Assembly (NCBI GenBank): GCA_029255685.2
Contig: CM055318.2
Span: forward strand, 18,109,001-18,173,000
DNA: 64,000 bases
Direction: 5' to 3'
Source: Silene conica
Lineage: Eukaryota > Streptophyta > Magnoliopsida > Caryophyllales > Caryophyllaceae
Below are positions 37,126-48,864 of this stretch, piece after piece. The notes beneath the pieces were generated by a model, which was not told the DNA's origin, searched no databases, and worked only from the letters and a program-made list of their open reading frames with translations. The first letter of the stretch is position 1; every line of letters starts with the position of its first letter. The translations under genes were made by a program, and so were the position numbers.

Positions 37126-39495
37126 GGCAAAGAAGTAGAATGCTTAGAAGAGTTGAAAATGCAAAAAGCGGCTTTATTCTTTCTACATTTGACAAGTTGG
37201 AACTTTGAAAGACTGCCAATTATCGCCATATAGCGATTATTGAACTTATCGTGCTAAATTTATGGTTAGGATTTGCTGCAGCATCTAATCAGCCTGTGGA
37301 AAGGGTGGAATATTGGATCATATCTTGATCCGACGGCTGACAGAGATCCTTGCGTTTTTCTCTGCAGTATTATGCGTGTGAAAAAAGAGATTCTTCTGTG
37401 ATATGCTGTGTGGATTATGGATATCACCTAACAGTTTAGCTCCATCAGTGGTAAAAGAAGATTAACAATTATTTTGTGGAAACTTTCCGTTTTTAGCTGG
37501 GCTCGATGACAAACAATATTCTTCTTTCTGCATGTTTATGAAAAACTAGACCATCAAGAAGAAATTTAAAATGGGGCCAATTTTGCAGTACTTAGAATTT
37601 CTGTTGAGCATTATATCTGGTGCAGGATGTTTTAATGTGTATCATTTGTACGGCTTACAGCGTGCTTGATGTTAGCCAATCCCAAATCATTTTGGAAACT
37701 GAAGCTTTGTTATTGTCGTCGTTTTACAAAGATTCAGTAAGCAAAATGTTCCCAAAAGCCAAAAGGTATAGTATACTTTGTTACTTGTTACTTCAGCACT
37801 TAACTTTGGCTGTGTCCCCTACTGATATAGGAAATTTAGCCACTGAAAATTGAAAAGTGTTGGTTTATGCAAGCAAGCAAGCAAGCAACCGTGTCCGGCA
37901 CTGCGAGTCTGCGACCGTAATGGTTTTGGTATGCTGTCAACTTTGTTGAATGTATGCATTTTTCTGTACTTGGTTTTGCAGGTGGTCCATCCAGATCTTA
38001 CCTTGAGATTTGCAGCATCTGCTGCTCTAAAACAGTCTTTCTTTTTGACATTCTCCTTTTAGATTAAGCAAATCAGAAAGAACTCATTCTTTATTCAGAT
38101 TTATCTTAAGCACAAACATATATTCTCTTTTTTTCCCTAATTCAGGCATGAAGTACTTGAAAAATTATTTCAAACGTTTTTCCGTAAGAGGGAAAAAAAG
38201 GAGTCCTACTCATAAGTCATAATATTCATTATTCTGCACCATTCAATATTCATAGTACCAAATCTAACTTTTCTAATACAAGTTGGCTACCATATCATCC
38301 ATTTTTGGTGGCTCCGAAAGTTTTTGGTACATCAAATTGACTGTTCAAACTTTTGCAACTTTTCTAATGGAATAAATAATAGTCCTATTGCTCACTAAAT
38401 TCTTCTGCTTCAGGCAAGGTAGCGGCCGTGCAATCCAATTCACAATGCAATTTTATAGCCATGGCCAAATAAACCTGAATCCAAACACCCGATATGTGTA
38501 ACCTAAATAGTAATAACTCAATGATACCCAATGACCCGAATCCAAACACCCGATATGTGCATATAAATGAACCGAGAATAACTGAAATGGTTGACCTACA
38601 CTCAAAATATTTATTTTCTCATAAAAGCACACATTTTAGGCGTTTTTTTCATTTATTCAAATTGAAAGACATTAGGTTAGATTTAAGCTATATTTTTGAC
38701 AATGGGCTTAAGAAAAGTATAACCTGAAAATCAAGTGAATTAATATTTAGGGTTTTTTGTGAGAAACTAACTTATATTTATGTCCATTTGTGAATAATTA
38801 CCTTACTTTTATTTTTTGTTAAAAGCTAGCTTGCTAGCTTACATTTCATTTTTTTGTTAAAACCTACCAAAACTAAAACTCAGGTCAATATTCGACGATA
38901 ATTGTGGTTGGATTGACCACAACAGCAAGTGTACTTCCCTCTATTTGTAGTTTCTCACGAAAACTCTGATATTTAACCCGGTGATTTAAAACAATATAAA
39001 CCGATTTAAGTGGCTAACTAAAATAAGTGCGATTAAAGTCGAGAATGCATGAGTTGAAAGCTACATAGATCCTGAAGAATGAAGAAGATTTGTGGTGCAA
39101 TGAGCCGATGACACAAGTAACATTCATGGAATGTAAAAAGGTGAAGAGCAAGTACACAACATGAAAGGGGTCCTAAGTCGAACTCCATAATTCGACTCTT
39201 TTTATAAAGAATGAAAGAATGGAAGAATGGATGTTCTGATACTCCTCCCGTAGTCCACCGTCAACCCCAAGAATGTATCTTTAAGATTGTATTCCATTTT
39301 AATTCTAATTCTAATTCTAATTCTATAATGCCAAATTCCCTGCACCAGAAACAACCCTTTCATACTGAGCAAATAAGCAATTGCTTTGTGTCTCTTTGAC
39401 CTTTGATAAGGCAGCAAGCCAGCAACTCATCAAGGTTCATTCTCATTTTGCCCTACCCTTTTTACTCAAATACCATCATAATAACACAAACTACA
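37126..39495. other. Intergenic region upstream of CXE
   Basis: No gene recognised. It contains the CXE promoter, an inverted SINE-like repeat at 37672-37732, a 24-bp duplicated phrase near 38478 and 38538 (CGAATCCAAACACCCGATAT-like), and a short ATTCTA microsatellite at 39298-39325. Confidence 0.5.
37672..37732 (-). repeat. SINE-like short repeat, inverse copy
   Basis: The reverse complement of this stretch contains CCAAAATGATTTGGGATTGG after a CAATAACAA-rich lead, matching 30597-30660. Confidence 0.5.
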
Positions 39496-39505
39496 TATTA
39501 TTCAG

Positions 39506-39962
39506 GAGTTAAGGGTAAGATTGGTACCCAAACTTTGCTCTTTTTTACAGTTAGGTGAATGTATGTTTTAAGTTTACGGTTAGGTGACTCAAACTTAACA
39601 TGTTAACTTTTTAATATTAAATCTACTTATAACAAGGCATATTGGACTATACGCAACAATTTTGTTGTTAGAACTCTCCGAAGAAATATTTTGTTTGGGA
39701 ATAATATGCCGTTTGGTTAAATTAACATAATTATTAGTTACAGATAAAGAGTGTTTTTTTAACAGTATTTTGATATAACAGTTGTTTTGAGAGTTCTAAG
39801 AACAAGATTGTTGCGTATACTTCAATATGCCTTGTTATAAGTAGATTTAACATTAAAAAGTTAACGGTGTTAAATTTGAGTCACTTAACTGTAAACTTTA
39901 AACATTCAGTCACTTAACTATAAAAAAGAGCAAAGTTTGGGTACTAATCCTACCCTTAACTC
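39506..39962. mobile_element. Long-TIR foldback (MULE-type) MITE
   Basis: About 190 bp at each end form inverted repeats: GAGTTAAGGGTAAGATTGG on the left, mirrored by TAATCCTACCCTTAACTC on the right. A perfect 10-bp duplication TATTATTCAG flanks it (39496-39505, 39963-39972). Long inverted repeats with 9-10 bp duplications are typical of Mutator-derived elements. No coding. Confidence 0.92.
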
Positions 39963-40184
39963 TATTATTCAGTAAATTACACAAATCCACTAACCACTCC
40001 TAAACCTTATAAAGCAATTAACGTCCCTTAGGTTTAAGCATCGTCTGGAAACGCTCTCGATTTTACGAGCCATGTGTGAGATTCTACTATGAGCCCCGGG
40101 TTAGAAATTTAAATAAAAGATTTTTTGTAATTCTCAAATATAAATAAAGATAAGATAATAAAATAATCATGCTATTGTTTGTAA

Positions 40185-40371
40185 CATCCTCCCAAACCTA
40201 GGATCGAAAATGTTAGTCACGGTAACTCGCTAGGTCATCTACTGCTCGCTAGGCAGAACTTCACAGTTAAGCGAGTTTGGCTTAGAGTAGTCCTAGGATG
40301 GGTGATCCCTGGGAAGGTTCCTGGTATGCGCATGAGACCAATACATAGACTGACGAGCTACTGTGATCCGT
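40185..40371 (+). mobile_element. 5S rRNA-like retroelement (Cassandra LTR fragment or 5S-derived SINE)
   Basis: Positions 40253-40330 resemble the 3' two thirds of plant 5S rRNA: CAGAACTTCACAGTTAAGCG, then GAGTAGTCCTAGGATGGGTG and CCTGGGAAG. The three parts of the 5S internal promoter (A box, intermediate element, C box) are recognisable with few changes. A 13-bp direct repeat CTATTGTTTGTAA flanks the unit (40172-40184, 40372-40384). Cassandra TRIM LTRs carry 5S domains and start TGTAACA, which occurs here at 40180, but they make 5-bp duplications and end TGTTACA, absent here. A 13-bp repeat fits LINE-driven retroposition better. It is not a normal 5S gene: the first third differs and it stands alone. 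Confidence 0.75.
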
Positions 40372-41406
40372 CTATTGTTTGTAATTTTAGTTGGGTATTG
40401 CTCAATCATGGTCAAATTTTACTCAATCATGAACATGATTGACCATAATACTATATGTTTTCACAACATTTACAATTTTATTTCACCTTCCCACCCTAAA
40501 AAAAATCAAACATGGGAGAGTGCTCTGGTGATTCCAAATCAAGACTAACACGAGGACTAGCAATTTCTTGATTACTTCATTGTGATATCAATTTGTTCTC
40601 TAATTCAACATCCTACATATCTAATATTATTGTGACATGATTCAATCCAAATACGAAAAAAAAGAATAACGAAGAAAATGAACAAAACAAAAAACGATTT
40701 AAAAAAAACCTAATTTAATTAGTCTAAATCAATTTTTTAATTTCATATAATATAATTGATAAAGACAGAGATTAGAATTATTACTTGATCGATATGAGAA
40801 CTAGCATCCATAGTTGTGTGGTTTTGACGGATTTGAAAATTTTGATTAATTTTGTGGGGGACAGAACTAGAGAGGGTTTTTTTAGGCAAAGGTATAAAAT
40901 GGAAAAATAATGAAAAAATGTCCATGAATGAGTAAAACTCGTACATGCAATTACGTTTTACTGCGCTCCGTCTATTCGATGTAACTTTAATTATGTTTAG
41001 TCTTAAAGTATTTTTTTCACAAGACTTGGTATTTAATCATTTAGGTAACCCATCCAATGGTTAATTGTACCATACAACTCTTGGTTTGAAAGGTGATATC
41101 TCCATATTACAATCTTTCATGTGCTCTAAGATCATCTCATCCAAGGTCGTGAGGGAGGTGGGTCACTTTAATTGCACTTTAACCAAAAATTAGCATGACT
41201 TTCTCTCAAATAAGGCCGTCTCCGTCATTTCTGTGGCCCTGTGCAAAATTCAAAAGTAGGCCCTAATAAATTTTAGAATTCAGAATTGTGTGAAGTTTGT
41301 ATTTTATTTTATCTTTTATAAAATTTATACATAGTACTTTTTAAAACTTTACTCCGAAGAAGATAATGAAAATTGGGCTTCTCTTATATATAGCCAATAG
41401 TTGGCT

Positions 41407-41520
41407 ACTGATATCATTCTTTTATCGCTTCATGATGGGTTCAGCAATTTTAAGCTGAATTTCAACATGCAAGGTATGGAGAAAACCCTGCTTGAGTTAC
41501 ATGGGACGCTCAAGAGCTAG
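41407..41520 (+). pseudogene. Copia gag fragment
   Basis: The frame reads TDIILLSLHDGFSNFKLNFN, then MQGMEKTLLELHGTLKS and a stop. This is the conserved UBN2 segment of Copia Gag. No LTRs are seen, so it is an isolated remnant just past the ACX3 3' end. Confidence 0.7.
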
Positions 41521-41778
41521 GTTGCACGGACACACCACCTTTTTAGCCTCCGCGTGTCCGACATGGCCGGTGTCGGACACGGACACAGACACGAACACGC
41601 CTAGGACACGACTCGAAACGTGTAGACAATTCAAAAACCATGTCAGACATATCAGGGGTGTTATACGCTGTTGAAGGCTCCGAAACATATATTACCATTT
41701 TTTTCCCAGAGCTCAAAGTTTGACAACGGTCTGATACACAAAACTACAGCTACATATAACATTGTGCAGAAAGCTTAA

Positions 41779-44700
41779 TTATTGTTGAAGCGAGGACCAT
41801 GAGTTTGCATCAACCCAGTCAAATGCTAGGGGGCTCAGGAAAGAGTCTGGAATACCGAAAGAAGCAACCAACGATAGAGCATGTGGGCGCAGTTCACTGC
41901 AGAGCTTAATCACTTGTTGCCTCACTGTAGCAGCGTTTTCAACAGACAAGATTCCATATCGAAGGAATGATACATCTTCTTCCAAGATTATCAAAGCATA
42001 CATTGTTCGCAGTAAGCCTAAGACATCCTGCAAATGAATTTGAATGTTTCATATCAGTCTTGAGGTGGAAAACCAATGTTTGTAATAAACAGAATAAGAA
42101 GTCAAAGTAATCCCTTACTTTCAGGGTTTCAGTAGCAAGATTAGCTTCAGCCTCTATAAAAGTAAGCAGAATTGCTTTATCGGCAAAAGCTCTGGCCAAA
42201 TCTTCAGCAAGCTGATAACTCTGATCAGCAAAATAACAAGGCTTTTCAGTACAGTCTGCAAAACAGTAACATATATATATGTTCGGTATTCCTAAAACTC
42301 TAGATGTAGAACAAATGAATAAGCATATTTGAAGACATCTTTCGGGTGATTGTTTATCACTCCTAAACTGATAAGATTGAGCCCTTTTTTACAAAGTGAT
42401 GTACAATTGTTCATGCTATGCTCAAAAATCGAAACACATCATATGCATTCCTTAGTCTTTTTGCAGGTTACAACATTGTTGACAAGGTTACAACTTCTAC
42501 CCTCTTAAGAGGATTTCAATTACTTTATTTCATTCCTTTATCACTTATTGATCTTTGTAATCAACTATAACTGTTCCTTATTTACGCTACTACGCTAGTA
42601 ACTTTATGTAATATGAATATTCTCCATAAATTACACGTAACAAATCTGACAATGTACCTGTAAAAACATCGGAGAGATTAATGGTCAAAGTAAAATATCA
42701 GTAATAAGATGGCCGTACTCACCAAAACAAAAGCATACTCCTTACTTCTCCCTTGTTTTAGATGTGCTGAAACTTCTTCTACGAAGCGGTGCAGAAGATC
42801 TCTCTCCCTCAGGCAGAATATATCAGTCTAAATAAGAACAGGAGATTGTGTTATTTCAAATCATAGTATCAAAGGGAGGCTACTTAATTATAATGCTAGA
42901 TCAAGTACCTGAAACCGACAGCTTCTTATGTCAGAACTTGTCGCTTGCGATGGAATTACAGGGCAAGGACTGTTCATGTGCTCCAGCCACAATCCTTTAA
43001 AGGGCTTTTTGAGTTTTTGAGATGCCATACTTATCCCATATAGAGCCTTGCTCACCTGCACATACGTAAAAGCATTTTGTTATTTCCCGATTTTTGGGAA
43101 TATTTCCAAATGAGAGATACCACACATCAAAGCAATTTATTCAGAAAAATAAAAGCAACAAAATACTACCTGCTGCATGAGTATATTATTGTCCCCCTCA
43201 AAAGTTAACTGAACATCAAACTCGCCTTTTAAATGACCTACACGATTTTCAGTCTTTACACCTTGTCCACCGCAGGCTTCTCGACACTCCTATGCAATAC
43301 ATAATTTAAGAGCTAATTAGTTTAGGATGAAAATGGTGGGATCTAAAAAACTGACTTCATTAAGGCAGCTGACCTGAAGAGTGCGCATGTTATGCCAAGT
43401 TAGAGTTGCTTTAAGGGCGCTAGAAAGGACATGGATAGTTTTACTGGTTTCAGGTGTTCGTTTCACATACATTGATTTCAAATAGTTACCAGCAAAACTC
43501 ATTGCATACCTGCAATGCAAACAAAAATGTATCAACTAATTTGGACCACAGGCTTCTTTGGAGGTACTGATAGTCTGATATGATGATCATGACAAGAACT
43601 AATGTATGATTGTATGAACCTGGTTACTAAGACGATTTTCCATGGAACCAAAGACTCTCTATTCTATGGGTATGCATTATGAATTATGACAGAAAACTCA
43701 GAAAATAGCTTGCTTACGTCTTTGCAATGAGAGGTAAGAGCCTGCGCTGATGGCTAGGGTAGTCAAGCAGTAACACTTCAGGTTCTTTGGGCAAGAGAGC
43801 AAAAGCTCGTCTTGACAATGCATACCTTGTAGCAGTAGCTAAACCCACCTGTAGTTTGAACACCAGATACGGATGCACATTTAGTGTCCAACAAGATTTG
43901 AACGTTCAGCGTCATAATGACTTGAACTGCACAAGTGTTACCTTTGTTATGTAAAGAGCACTGAGAGCAATGTTGATACGCCCTGACGTCAGTGGTGCAA
44001 GGAAAGCAGCAAATCTCTGATGGAAAAATTGTTCCAGTGTAAGAAAATTTAGGCAAAACTTCACTAAATCCAATATTTGTAGATACCAAAATTTCAAAAA
44101 TGTTGGAAAAATAAGTAATATAAATATCACATTGTGACCTAGCTTATGCAGTGAGGTAGAAAAGGGTGGTACTTATTATTAGGAATATTAATAATAGTTG
44201 GGCTTCAACCATAACTTTAAGGTTTTGGTTGAGATGGTTCATCTATCATGGTATCAGAGCCAGTGTGACCGAAGGTCACGGGTTCGAATCCTGGCGATCT
44301 CAAAACCCCTCGAAAACTCACGAAGTGGGAACCCAGCACACGTGTGCTGGGGGGCCTGTGCAAACTAACCACTCTTCAAGCCCAAAGGGCATTCGAATGA
44401 GGGAGCGTATTAAGAATATTAATAATAGTTGAGCTTCAACCATAACCTTAAGGTTTTGGTTGAGATGGTTCATCTATCACTTATGACATGGGGTTTGAAC
44501 GCGACACAATCAGAAATGCTCTTATAACTTATTTTACACCAATAAAAAGAGAACAATAAAGTTTGATACTTGGATGTTATGGCAAAAACAAAACCTGATC
44601 TGGGTTTTCTATTGCACTGAGATATACGCCTTCAGGGGAAACATCAGCAACGGAATTCAATAGATTGTCTCTAGGGATGCGAAGATTATCAAACCTACCA

Positions 44701-45980
44701 TCAATAAGGGGAAAAAAAGATTATATACACAAAGTTAAATCAACTGAAAGCAAGACTAGTGTAGCAGAAGTAAGAATCGTTAGTTATACCATATTCGGCC
44801 ATTGTCAACACCATTGAGTCCAATCTTATGTCCACAGTCAGCAATGCGTACATTTGGACATATTTTGCCATTTTCATCCCTGATTTGAGCTATAAATGCA
44901 TGGACCCCTTGATCTTTCTCGTTGAGATTGAGTTGTGAGAACACGATAGTGTGAGTTGCATTCTACGAAAACAGTTCAACAACCAAAGGTAAATAAATAT
45001 ACATAAATCAATAGGGAAAACATAAATAAAAAAGACCAAAAAGATTTTATACATTAGCTGCTCCTCCAATCCAGTACTTCTGAGCTGATTCACACGGCGT
45101 GTTTATAATGAACTCTTTGGTATTAGGATCATAAGTCGCAGTTGTTTCAATCCCTCTGACCTGATACCAGTAAAATACAGAATCACCAATAAAGTTTAAT
45201 ATGGCGTCTTCTTGTAAGACGATCATACACTGTACAATAAATTAGCGTGACTCGTGAGAGGCATGAGAGCCTTTCCCATAAGTGAAAGTTAAAGGCTCAC
45301 CAAAAGTCATAAAATGGTCACTATAACTTTTGAGCAAAGTGGTTTCATAATATATTATTGCACGCGGTCCATTCAAGAAGATACGAAAAATTTGCAGACA
45401 ACAGGTACTTACATTACTCCCATGCCCCAGCTCAGTCATTGCAAAACACCCTTTGATCGCATAGTCCTCGGTAAGTTTCAGCCATTTGTCATGATGACGC
45501 TTCGTGCCCAAAAACTGAATTGCACCACCCCTGCATTTCAATTAAACTAAACCCGTTAAAATAATACTTTGGAAAGACGATTACTCACTCCTTCCAAGAC
45601 AAACTGTAGGTGAAGTCGAATAAAAATGAATAGACCTACCACAAGAAGTAATGAGCACCCATGACAATAGAAAGGGAGTGATCATAAATCGAAAGAACAT
45701 CATTCAAAGCCATTCTTTTGAGCTCAATCTCAGCACCTATGTCAGTAAACCACCCTTTAAAAACGCCATGTTTAACCAAATACTCAAGCCGGTTCAAATT
45801 CGCGGTTCTTAGTTGTTCCATTGGCTGATTGTAGTCAGGGGATACAAACACCTTACTTCCTAACTTCCTAGGATTAAATACACTAGTTCGGGTGATCAAA
45901 TCAAAGAGGGAATCACGGTCGTCGACATTGTGCATATCAAGAAGTTCTCTCATTCGGCTGGTGTCAAAAGTGGAACCCAT
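41779..45980 (-). CDS. ACX3: Acyl-CoA oxidase, ACX3 (medium-chain) type, 13 exons
   Basis: The 634-residue flavoenzyme oxidises acyl-CoA to trans-2-enoyl-CoA, releasing H2O2, the first step of peroxisomal beta-oxidation. Exons (minus): 45980-45640, 45530-45413, 45160-45053, 44962-44790, 44694-44595, 44016-43942, 43848-43718, 43509-43374, 43289-43170, 43055-42909, 42827-42723, 42220-42119, 42027-41779. All junctions are GT-AG and in frame. Marks: [14 protein letters not shown] (FAD/substrate region), [24 protein letters not shown], and [17 protein letters not shown] near the family's catalytic Glu. It resembles Arabidopsis ACX3 as I recall it, but its N-terminus ([18 protein letters not shown]) is about 40 residues shorter and lacks a PTS2 motif; the C-terminus SSLQQ is not a PTS1. 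A TRIM lies in intron 5. Confidence 0.94.
44177..44479 (+). mobile_element. TRIM-like element in ACX3 intron 5, with tRNA-like boxes
   Basis: Two 72-bp direct repeats (44177-44248 and 44408-44479) enclose about 160 bp. The 5-bp duplication CTTAT flanks the unit (44172-44176, 44480-44484). TGGTATCAGAGCC follows the first repeat exactly where a primer site belongs, and GAATGAGGGAGCG precedes the second like a purine tract: a terminal-repeat retrotransposon in miniature. The repeats start TATTA rather than TG. The segment 44249-44291 also reads as tRNA-like: TGGTATCAGAG near the A-box consensus and GGTTCGAATCC, a perfect B box, 32 bp apart. Confidence 0.85.
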
Positions 45981-46050
45981 AGTTTGGGTATTTGGTAAGA
46001 GAATTCTATGGTGAATGTGATGAAGTAGAGAGAACTAGTTGAGTTATATA

Positions 46051-46058
46051 CTTATATA
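46051..46058 (-). promoter_or_regulatory. TATA box of the ACX3 downstream first exon
   Basis: TATATAAG on the minus strand, 71 bp from the ATG at 45980. Confidence 0.7.
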
Positions 46059-46451
46059 CTGTAGTTGATTGTTGGATCAGAGTAGGTGGGATATGTAGTT
46101 GGTGGGAAACTCCACCTATAACTCAAGTCATTTTCAAAATTTTGAAGCTAACATAAGTTGAACAAACAATTCCTTTGGTGATCTACACCACGACTTACTC
46201 GAGTCGTGAATTGATAACAAGAGTTCACTCAATTGGTAAGAGCTCGCGGACATAGTGCGCTCGTTTGAACAAACAACTGCATTCATATTTTGTCTATAAT
46301 TCTATATTTGGATTATCTTCAGTATCAAACAATTATAGTATGAAATAAAAAAAAAAAAAAAAATACGTTGTAATCTTAAAGATGATGCACATAAAAGGTA
46401 AAAAATGATGAGATCGCAAAACAGAGAGATACTTGTTCCAAATAAAATTAC

Positions 46452-46837
46452 CATAAGAAGTAATGAGCCCCCATGACAACCGCAAGAGAATGATCATAAA
46501 CAGAAAGAACATCATTCAAAGCCATCCTTTTAAGCTCAATTTCAGCTCCTTTCTCTGTTATCCACCCTTTGAAAACACCATGCTCAACCAAGTATTCAAG
46601 CCGCTTCATCGTCTTCAATCTTTGTTGTTCCATTGGTTCATCATAGTCAGGAGATACAAACACCTTACCCCCTAACTTCCTGGGATTAAACACACTACTT
46701 TGTGTGATTAACTCAAACAGACCATCGCGTTCTTCAATATTGTGCATATCAACAACTGCTCTCATTTCTTTGCTGTCAAAAGTTATAGGCTCAAAAAGGT
46801 CGGGATTGGAGTAAGATGAGCATGGTGAAGAACCCAT
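46452..46837 (-). CDS. ACX3: Second (upstream) first exon of ACX3, alternative or orphan
   Basis: This exon encodes 128 residues from MGSSPCSSYSNPDLFEPITF to MGAHYFLW and is clearly homologous to exon 1 at 45980-45640 (shared [23 protein letters not shown] and [21 protein letters not shown] stretches). It ends in a GT donor in the same phase 2, so splicing to 45530 would give an intact 649-residue enzyme. It has its own TATA box, also 71 bp upstream. Its N-terminus keeps more of the family's leading region (FDSKEMRAVVDMHN). No separate downstream exons for it exist in the window. It is either an alternative first exon or the surviving end of a partial tandem duplication. Confidence 0.85.
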
Positions 46838-46907
46838 AATTGTAATTCAATCAATGAGCAACTATTTTCGTTCAAAAATACTACCAACTACTGGACTACT
46901 ACTACTA

Positions 46908-46917
46908 CTTATATATA
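46908..46917 (-). promoter_or_regulatory. TATA box of the ACX3 upstream first exon
   Basis: ATATATATAAG on the minus strand, 71 bp from the ATG at 46837, the same spacing as at the downstream exon. Confidence 0.7.
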
Positions 46918-47049
46918 TGTGTGCCCAAATTCTTCTTTCAACATACTCATTTCGGTCTAAAACAATAACACGGGATTTTCAGACTATTTTATGTTTAAAT
47001 ACAGTCTTAATGGTTAGTTAGTGTTACAATTTACGATATGATTTTTTAC

Positions 47050-47210
47050 GCAAATTTTCATTTGTTGTGACGGATACCGCTTCCTTTCACAAAATATTCA
47101 TGAGAAGTGAGTGGAAAATCACATGAAAGTTGTCCCACCTTGTCCACCTTGTCCCTTTCCTTTTTGTGAGAGGTCACAAACTTGTGACGAATTAGCCCGT
47201 CACAAGCAAA
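47050..47210. mobile_element. MULE-like MITE remnant
   Basis: TTTGTTGTGACGGATACCGC on the left and TTAGCCCGTCACAAGCAAAA on the right form a loose inverted repeat of the GTGACGG...CCGTCAC type seen in other MITEs of this window. Borders approximate. Confidence 0.5.
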
Positions 47211-47665
47211 ACGTACTGGCGATTTTATGGTAAAAGATAATCATATTTAATAATAAAATGATCTCAAATCAGTCTTATATGTTTAAGACGGAAAGCAAGA
47301 GCAACTCGTGTGTGGGTGTGATGTTGGAAGTGGTAGGTAAAACATGTAGTTGGTGGAGCACCAAACCTACTTTTTAAATTTTTGGAGCGAAGATAAATCA
47401 AATAAACATTTATTTTGGTCCCATACGGTACTAGAGTGGAGACGTGGACTCAATATTATCGCTTGGACGCCATACAATCTTAAGTGGACTCAACCTTTTG
47501 ATCCACTACTACTGAGTACTACATACAGTGGAAATACGTACAAGTATTATGCGTGGCATAAAAAGGGCATTAACCTACCTAACTAAACAACGAACAACAT
47601 TGTTTTGTCACCATGACGAGTTCTTTGATGTTCAACGTTAGAGATGACACTAGTCCAGAGTTTTA

Positions 47666-47947
47666 GGACTCGTTTGATTGTCCCTATAAAAATGAGTGAA
47701 TTGGAAAATCCCATAATTTGGAAAAAATGAAGATGTTTGGTTACTCCAAATCATGAGATTTTCTTTTTCTTAGGAATTCACAACTCCTCCATTATGGAGG
47801 AATTTGATTACTAATTGAAAATTCCTGTGTTAATTCAATTCCAGGATGTTAACCAAACGAATTTTAGGCAATTCATATGAATTGGCCAATTCACGTGTTT
47901 TGCAAAATCATGGGAAATTAATTCCCGTATGGCAACCAAACGAGGCC
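47666..47947. mobile_element. Tourist-type MITE
   Basis: GGACTCGTTTGATTGTCCC on the left and GGCAACCAAACGAGGCC on the right are inverted repeats, flanked by TTA (47663-47665, 47948-47950). The interior has GAATTGG-type words. Same family as 25214-25458. Confidence 0.87.
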
Positions 47948-48770
47948 TTAGAATTGGATCCAAATCGTAACATTTGTAAATTTTGTAATACGATTTTAAA
48001 ATATTTTAATCGTTTATTTAAAATGATTTTATTTTTGAATATTATTTTTCTAAAATATATTTTTCCGTTTTAAGTTACACCTAGGTTTGTGACCCGTGAA
48101 ATTCACGGGTTTATCTTTTTTTGTTTTGTTATTTTATCATATTATTTAGATTTGTCGACCAATTAGTTTATCCATTGAAAAAATATATTTTTAAAATATA
48201 TAAAAGTTAGTTAGTTAATGTTTTATTTCCTTGACAACTATTTATTTTAAAAACTATATATTATACTTTAGTTGTTATTTTGATTACTATACTAATAGCG
48301 TGTAATTTTTAAAAAGAACTACCGTCGATGAGTCCATTAAATTCATGATAGTCACGCGTAAACGGTAAAACTATTCTAAAAAGTATGTTGAATTGTTTTG
48401 ACAGCTCTTTTAAAAGTTATTTATATTGAAATACATGTGAGATTGGAGTTTTTTAATTTGGCGTGAAATGAGAACGTGTCAACAATCATTGGTGAAACAT
48501 AAAAAATAAATAAATCGAAATTAAATTTTATATTATTAATTCTATAATTATAAATTATTCACCTTTAAAACCACCAGCAACATGGGTTCATGAACATGAG
48601 CAAAATTAATTACTAATAAATATTTAAATGTATTTTTTTTTAATAATTTAGTGTGGTTGCTATGTGGCAAAAAAATTAAATACTTAAGATTGTCTTTTGA
48701 TTAGATTAGATTGTAATATTGTATAGATAAATTTTGTACTAAATTTTCTATATGAAAACTTGAACCTCCA

Positions 48771-48864
48771 TTTGTTATCTAGGTATATGAAGTTAGTGAG
48801 TGAAAATGAAAGGCCTTTAATTTGTTATCTAGGTATATGAAATTAGTGAGTGAAAACGAAAGGG
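48771..48864. repeat. 50-bp tandem duplication
   Basis: Two adjacent units starting TTTGTTATCTAGGTATATGA at 48771 and 48821, absent from copy I at the same place; a local duplication inside Helitron copy II. Confidence 0.85.

Noticed and set aside
40253-40330. A genuine 5S rRNA gene
   Set aside because: The first third does not match, the copy is single and it lies within direct repeats; better as a 5S-derived retroelement.
41492-41688. Short overlapping frames rich in Asp-Thr / Ser-Val repeats
   Set aside because: Produced by a GGACACGGACACAGACACG-type simple repeat next to the ACX3 3' end.
46200-46265. tRNA-like A-box phrase CTCAATTGGTAAGAGCTCGC
   Set aside because: No matching B box, acceptor stem or CCA side; probably a tRNA or SINE relic at most.
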